A stretch of DNA of 37,044 bases from Candidatus Gastranaerophilales bacterium (GTDB taxonomy: Bacteria; Cyanobacteriota; Vampirovibrionia; Gastranaerophilales; Gastranaerophilaceae). The notes under the pieces were generated by a model that was not told the DNA's origin, made no database searches, and was given only the letters and a program-made list of their open reading frames with translations. Both the position numbers and the translations under genes were made by a program. Shown piece after piece: positions 33,150-37,044 of the stretch; position 1 is the stretch's first letter; the number at the start of each line of letters is the position of its first letter. Location of the stretch: positions 1-37,044 of the forward strand of contig CALVGZ010000019.1 of assembly GCA_944327225.1 (NCBI GenBank), read 5' to 3'.

Positions 33150-34321
33150 TTTTCTTCTTTTTTAAATTTTTTGAGTGACTCTTCTTTTTTCTTTTGAATT
33201 TCTTTTTGTGTTTGAATGTCGCCTCTTTCTTCTGCTGTTTTTTCGATTATTTCTTGTTGGTGAGTTGTTGTTCTTTTGAGTTTGTATACAAAAATGAGAA
33301 TTTCTGCTATCGCCTTATATAAATCCGGCGGAATTTGTCTGTTTATTTCTACAAGTCTAAATAAAGCCCTTGCAACAGGCGGATTTTCGATAATTGGAAT
33401 ATTATGTTCACGAGCAATTTCTTTTATTTTATGTGCAAAAAGTTCCGTACCTTTTGCAACAAGCATGGGTGATTCCATTTTTTCGGCATCATATTTGATA
33501 GCACAGGCTATATGGGTCGGATTGGTAACAACAAAATCACAGGTAGTGACGGCATCCATCATTTTTTGTTGTAAAAGTTGTTGTCTTCTTTGTCTTAGAG
33601 CTGCTTTTACATTTGGGTCACCTTCAGAGTTTTTGTATTCATCTTTAACTTCTTTAAAAGACATTTTTTGGTCTTGTAAAAATTTCCATTTAGTCACGCC
33701 ATAGTCTGCTGCTGCTATTATTAAAAAAGCTATTCCTGCTTTTATAATGAAGTCCATCATTAGGGAGCCGAATTGAATCATAATTGCAAAATGATTGTCA
33801 ATAGCGGCAAGCATCAGTATATCTTCAAAGTGTTCTTTGTATACCATGTAGCCTATAATCCCTAAAACTATAACTTTTGCTATATTTTTGAATAAATCGA
33901 ATAAAGTTTTAGGACTCATTAAGTTTTTAAAATATTTTGCCGGATTAAATTTTTCAGCATTAAATTCCATAGGCTTTGTTGTAAAAAGAGGTCCTATTTG
34001 AATTAGGTCTCCTAAAATTCCCATTATGGAAGCAAGCACCAGAATCGGTAAAAGTATAAGGGCTGTTGGAACGACTGTTTTGGTAAATAGATAAGCGTAA
34101 CCTATTTCATCAAGGTGTTTGTTTGGAATTTGTTCATATATTATTGTAAATAATGCTGTTAACTGTCCCCAAATTAGTGGAGAGAGTAAATAAATAGCAC
34201 TAAACATAACTATTATAGCAAGAGCTGTAGATAAATCTTTTGATTTTACGACTTGTCCTTGTTCTCTTGCTTTTCTTAGTTTTTGCTGGCTTGCTTCAAA
34301 TTGTTTATTCTCGTCGCCCAT
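33146..34321 (-). CDS. flhB: Flagellar export switch protein FlhB
   Basis: A 391-aa protein with the FlhB N-terminus 'QFEASQQKLRKAREQGQVVKSKDLSTA' and four membrane segments (about 33-60, 84-112, 148-163, 180-206). A cytoplasmic linker follows ('DQKMSFKEVKDEYKNSEGDPNVKAALRQRRQQLLQQKM'). The self-cleaving 'NPTH' is at 267-270, and 'VARALFRLVEINRQIPPDLYKAIAEILIFVYKL' follows. The C-terminal 40 residues are Lys/Glu-rich. FlhB sits in the flagellar type III export gate and changes specificity from rod/hook to filament subunits after cleavage. Its neighbours are not flagellar; it begins 4 nt after the stop of the HerA-like/Tudor gene and is cotranscribed with it. Confidence 0.95.
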   Translation of the reverse strand: MGDENKQFEASQQKLRKAREQGQVVKSKDLSTALAIIVMFSAIYLLSPLIWGQLTALFTIIYEQIPNKHLDEIGYAYLFTKTVVPTALILLPILVLASIMGILGDLIQIGPLFTTKPMEFNAEKFNPAKYFKNLMSPKTLFDLFKNIAKVIVLGIIGYMVYKEHFEDILMLAAIDNHFAIMIQFGSLMMDFIIKAGIAFLIIAAADYGVTKWKFLQDQKMSFKEVKDEYKNSEGDPNVKAALRQRRQQLLQQKMMDAVTTCDFVVTNPTHIACAIKYDAEKMESPMLVAKGTELFAHKIKEIAREHNIPIIENPPVARALFRLVEINRQIPPDLYKAIAEILIFVYKLKRTTTHQQEIIEKTAEERGDIQTQKEIQKKKEESLKKFKKEEN

Positions 34322-34325
34322 AGAA

Positions 34326-36770
34326 TTATTGTTCTAATTTAATGTCTGCAACTTTGGGGTCAAGCAGTTTTTTGCCAAATTCTTCAAATTCAACCTGAAC
34401 AAGTTGTCTTTGTTCATATTTAACTGTTTTTGTTACGGTTCCTTTGCCGTATTTTTTATGACTTATTATATCGCCGGTTTTAAAAGTCGGTGTTGTATTT
34501 TCATTTATTTCTTCTTTAAAAATCGGCAAGTTTTCGTTTTCTGACGATTTTTCGATAATATCGGTATTTATTGAAGTGTTTTCGTCTATTTCTATTGTAG
34601 TTTCATTTTGATTGGGTTTGGCATCTATAATTTCCTCGAAACTGTTATCAAGTGAAGTGTTTGCAATTTCGCTTAAATTCAGCTCGTCGTCCTCATCCGT
34701 ATTTTGAATTTTATATTCAATATTATCAATATCTATATTTTTGTTTTCGTATTTTTCTGAACTTTCTTTTGCCATTTGGAAAAAGTCTAATTCTTCATCA
34801 GAAAGTTTAATTGATTCTTGATTGTCATCTAATTCAACAGTTACTTTTTGATTGTTATTATTAAATATTGCACTGATTTTATTTTCATTAGTTGTTGTTA
34901 TTTCTTCATTATCCTCTTCTTTTTCCTCGCTATTAAGTTCCGTTGATTCATTTTTGGAAATTTGTTCCTCTTCAGTATTTTTTTCCTCGATAACTTTTTG
35001 CACAACGGAACTTTTATTTTCCGGTTTGTCCTGTGCTTCTTCAAGAGTTTGAGTAAACGATTTTATTTCTTCTTCTTTAATGGCGGGTTCCGTATTTTCT
35101 GTTGTATCTTGAGTTTTTTCAGAAGGTTTGTTCGAAGATTCTATCTTAATTTCCGAGTTATTTTCCTCTATAGTTTCGTGGGATTCTTTTAATTCTTGAA
35201 ATTCATCTTTAGATTCTAATGTATTTTTTTGACTGTAGTCAAAACCGCCAGAAACAGTTTCAAAATCATCTTCTTGTTTCTTTTCTTGTTGATTTATTAC
35301 TTTTGGGTTTTCTATTTCTTCAAAAGTTTCTTTGTCTTGATCTTCAAGAGCTTTATCTTCGTTTTGAATTTCTTCTTCAAAGAAATCATCTGTATCATTA
35401 ATTTGTTGTTCTTTTTTGGTTTCGTTTTCAAATTTTGTAAGTTCTTCCATTAATTTTTCGGAGTCGGTTTTTTGTAATTCTTCTTTTTCGTCTGGCCTTT
35501 CTTCATCTTCTTCTACTAATGAAAGAGCAATTTTTCTGTAATTTTTTCTTTTTTCTTGAGTTTCAAGCTCGTAATCTTTTGCAAGATAAAGAAAATCATC
35601 CGTATTTTCACCAAAAATTATGCAACCTTCTGATATTAAATTTGAAAGTGCAAAATTTGCATCCAGAAAGTCGGTTCTTTGATATAAACTTGGAAGAAGA
35701 ACATAATTTTTGCAATATTGCATAATCGAAGGCAATTTTTTGTAGTTATAAGATACGTTTGGTATAAATTTTATGTTTTTCTTTTGGTTGTATATCTCAT
35801 TAATTAAATCTACATCGCAATTTTCGTCATTAATTCTTGTAATTAAATAAATTTCTTGATTTGTGTCTTCAACTATGTATTCAAGGTATGCTTTCTGCCA
35901 TGATGCTTCAATGCCTGATAAATCAAGGATTGTTATCGGATTTTTTTCGATTGTTTTAAAAAGAGTTTCATTATCTTTTTTTGTGCGAGCAAAAATCTCA
36001 TCCATTTGAAATCTTTTTAGTCTTGTTAAAAGAACTTTTAATTCAGGATAGGGTGTCGCTTTATATTGTTCAAGAAGAACTCTCGTAAATGCGTTAAACG
36101 GGATAAAACCGTTTTCCTGTTTTTTTGCAAATTTTTTAATTTCGTTTATTATTTCTCCGCCAATCGCTTGAAATTCAAGGCTTGCATCGGATAGACATTT
36201 GTCAAAAATAAAATCTATTGTTGTATAATTTAGGGGCATTCTGAAATTCTTAGAAGCTTTTATTTTTTTTGCGTTTTCAAACTCCAGAATTCCGGTTGAA
36301 TCAATAATTACAACATTTTTTTCGGTTGATAAATTTTTCGCAAGATTAAGTGAAATTGCGTTAGCATTTTCAATTTTATCCGCCAATATAATTGCGTTGT
36401 TGTTGAAAAAGTCATATTGCACATCAAGTGAACAAGAGGTTTTAGTGTTTGTTGCAAAAATAAAAGTTTTTTTATCTTGATTTATAAAGTTTTCAATTTC
36501 TTCTTGCTTTACTTTTACAATTTCGCACTCTCTGTTGGGTGTAAAATTGTCATAGGGCATGACTTCATTATTTTCAGCAATTTTGTAGAAAAGTTTTAGT
36601 TTTGCAATATTTTGTGATGCATCAAATTTGTTGTCATAAATTTCAATAATTTGTGCAATATATCTATTGTTATCCGATTTTACCATTAAAAAATCAAATA
36701 ATCTAAAATCTTCCACTCTGGGGTTAAAAAGTATTCTTATACTATTGTTTACAGTATTTGCAACTTGCAT
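34326..36770 (-). CDS. HerA-like (degenerate ATPase) protein with acidic linker and UvrD/PcrA-type Tudor tail (814 aa)
   Basis: Four parts are visible. Residues 1-95 look like a HAS-type beta barrel ('FDFLMVKSDNNRYIAQIIEIYDN'). Residues about 100-410 resemble a HerA/FtsK-like ATPase ('NVVIIDSTGILEF', 'PITILDLSGIEASWQKAYLEYIV', 'LPSLYQRTDFLDANFALSNLISEGCIIFGEN'). The P-loop is missing: 'IILADKIENANAISLNLAKNL' stands where G-x-x-G-x-G-K-S/T is expected. Residues about 415-760 are a Glu/Asp/Asn-rich disordered linker. Residues about 762-814, 'FKTGDIISHKKYGKGTVTKT...QVEFEEFGKKLLDPKVADIKL', match the Tudor-like C-terminal domain of PcrA/UvrD, which binds RNA polymerase. The promoter TTGGAT-N17-TATAAT is at 36800-36828. 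Cotranscribed with flhB. Domain calls are by eye. Confidence 0.7.
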   Translation of the reverse strand: MQVANTVNNSIRILFNPRVEDFRLFDFLMVKSDNNRYIAQIIEIYDNKFDASQNIAKLKLFYKIAENNEVMPYDNFTPNRECEIVKVKQEEIENFINQDKKTFIFATNTKTSCSLDVQYDFFNNNAIILADKIENANAISLNLAKNLSTEKNVVIIDSTGILEFENAKKIKASKNFRMPLNYTTIDFIFDKCLSDASLEFQAIGGEIINEIKKFAKKQENGFIPFNAFTRVLLEQYKATPYPELKVLLTRLKRFQMDEIFARTKKDNETLFKTIEKNPITILDLSGIEASWQKAYLEYIVEDTNQEIYLITRINDENCDVDLINEIYNQKKNIKFIPNVSYNYKKLPSIMQYCKNYVLLPSLYQRTDFLDANFALSNLISEGCIIFGENTDDFLYLAKDYELETQEKRKNYRKIALSLVEEDEERPDEKEELQKTDSEKLMEELTKFENETKKEQQINDTDDFFEEEIQNEDKALEDQDKETFEEIENPKVINQQEKKQEDDFETVSGGFDYSQKNTLESKDEFQELKESHETIEENNSEIKIESSNKPSEKTQDTTENTEPAIKEEEIKSFTQTLEEAQDKPENKSSVVQKVIEEKNTEEEQISKNESTELNSEEKEEDNEEITTTNENKISAIFNNNNQKVTVELDDNQESIKLSDEELDFFQMAKESSEKYENKNIDIDNIEYKIQNTDEDDELNLSEIANTSLDNSFEEIIDAKPNQNETTIEIDENTSINTDIIEKSSENENLPIFKEEINENTTPTFKTGDIISHKKYGKGTVTKTVKYEQRQLVQVEFEEFGKKLLDPKVADIKLEQ

Positions 36771-36799
36771 TTGTAGACTTTCTTAAAAGTAGTAAGTTA

Positions 36800-36828
36800 A
36801 TTATACCAATAAAAATTTCATAATCCAA
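36800..36828 (-). promoter_or_regulatory. Promoter of the HerA-like/flhB unit
   Basis: Minus strand TTGGAT (36828-36823), 17-nt spacer, TGG-TATAAT (-10 at 36805-36800), an extended -10 promoter about 30 nt before the start codon. Confidence 0.65.
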
Positions 36829-36924
36829 CATAAAAGTTATTTTTTTTTATTATATTACATCAAAATATGTATTTTTTGCAATTTTATTTTTTGGATTTTG
36901 TTTTAGTAGTTGTCAAATTACTAC

Positions 36925-36956
36925 TTGACAGTTTTTTATATCCACAATAATATAGT
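36925..36956 (+). promoter_or_regulatory. Promoter of tRNA-Thr with overlapping dyads
   Basis: Consensus -35 TTGACA (36925-36930), then TAATAT at 17 nt (36948-36953) or TATAGT at 20 nt (36951-36956). Two interleaved inverted repeats precede and cover the -35: AGTAGT/ACTACT and TGTCAA/TTGACA (within 36905-36930). Confidence 0.65.
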
Positions 36957-36968
36957 ACTTATGAAAGT

Positions 36969-37040
36969 GCCGATGTAGCTCAATGGTAGAGCAACGGTTT
37001 TGTAAACCGTAGGTTGCGGGTTCGAGTCCCATCATCGGCT
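36969..37040 (+). tRNA. tRNA-Thr (anticodon TGT)
   Basis: Complete 72-nt cloverleaf: acceptor GCCGATG/CATCGGC, D arm AGCTCAATGGTAGAGC, anticodon stem ACGGT/ACCGT around loop TTTGTAA (anticodon TGT), T loop TTCGAGT, and discriminator T. CCA is not encoded. It reads ACA codons, and likely other ACN codons by wobble. Confidence 0.95.
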
Positions 37041-37044
37041 ATTT

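Noticed and set aside
34852-35725. Several plus-strand ORFs opposite the acidic linker
   Set aside because: They are Ser/Phe-rich mirror frames of the Glu/Asn-rich minus-strand gene, without ribosome sites.

Overview
This 37 kb window is AT-rich bacterial chromosome with densely packed housekeeping and metabolic genes on both strands. There is no plasmid, phage or insertion-sequence gene in it. The best guess for the source is a gut-type, non-photosynthetic relative of the Cyanobacteria (Gastranaerophilales / Melainabacteria type). This is an inference from the low GC, a fermentative gene set (pyruvate formate-lyase, D-lactate dehydrogenase, GH13-like enzyme, DeoC), flagellar genes scattered among unrelated genes, and several small proteins that begin with a short 'NFKG / RFGG' tag. 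No rRNA or other phylogenetic marker is present, so the assignment is provisional.

Layout. 1-340: tRNA-Arg(CCT) on the minus strand, trailed by decayed tandem copies of itself, and tRNA-Lys(CTT) on the plus strand. 525-5323: lineage-type proteins, namely two tagged hypotheticals (one with a duplicated membrane domain), a broken amidohydrolase, a secreted protein and another tagged protein. 5393-7432 (minus): CCA-adding enzyme and RsmE. 7628-8494: a short flagellin with a sigma-28-like promoter. 8624-8893 (minus): rpsO. 9224-12602: uvrA and a secreted NTF2-like protein. 12650-14577 (minus): der and plsY. 14696-18676: a 60-aa tagged protein, then the tatD / 85-aa / tlyA / SEC-C operon, then a membrane-anchored thioredoxin. 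18743-21221 (minus): a DegT-type aminotransferase and a TolC-like protein, both preceded by the same 28-bp element. 21373-23727: pyruvate formate-lyase encoded as two proteins. 23873-28720: a dicarboxylate symporter, D-lactate dehydrogenase, deoC, a 65-aa protein, and the ACT / UPF0210 pair. 28800-31127: a divergent GH13-like protein. 31180-32256 (minus): a possible flagellum-exported coiled-coil protein. 32394-33149: pflA. 33146-36770 (minus): a HerA-like/Tudor fusion followed by flhB. 36969-37040: tRNA-Thr(TGT).

How the genes fit together. Pyruvate is cleaved by PFL, which is activated by PflA 9 kb away; the two promoters share a sequence element. D-lactate dehydrogenase provides a second redox outlet. 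Flagellin, FlhB and the 358-aa coiled-coil protein suggest a working flagellar export apparatus.

The observations most worth following are the split PFL with a free-standing glycyl-radical subunit, a set of apparently leaderless genes with a -10 box exactly 6 nt before ATG, the 28-bp element shared by the tolC-like and aminotransferase promoters, the recurrent N-terminal tag, and the HerA-like protein carrying a PcrA/UvrD-type RNA-polymerase-binding Tudor domain.
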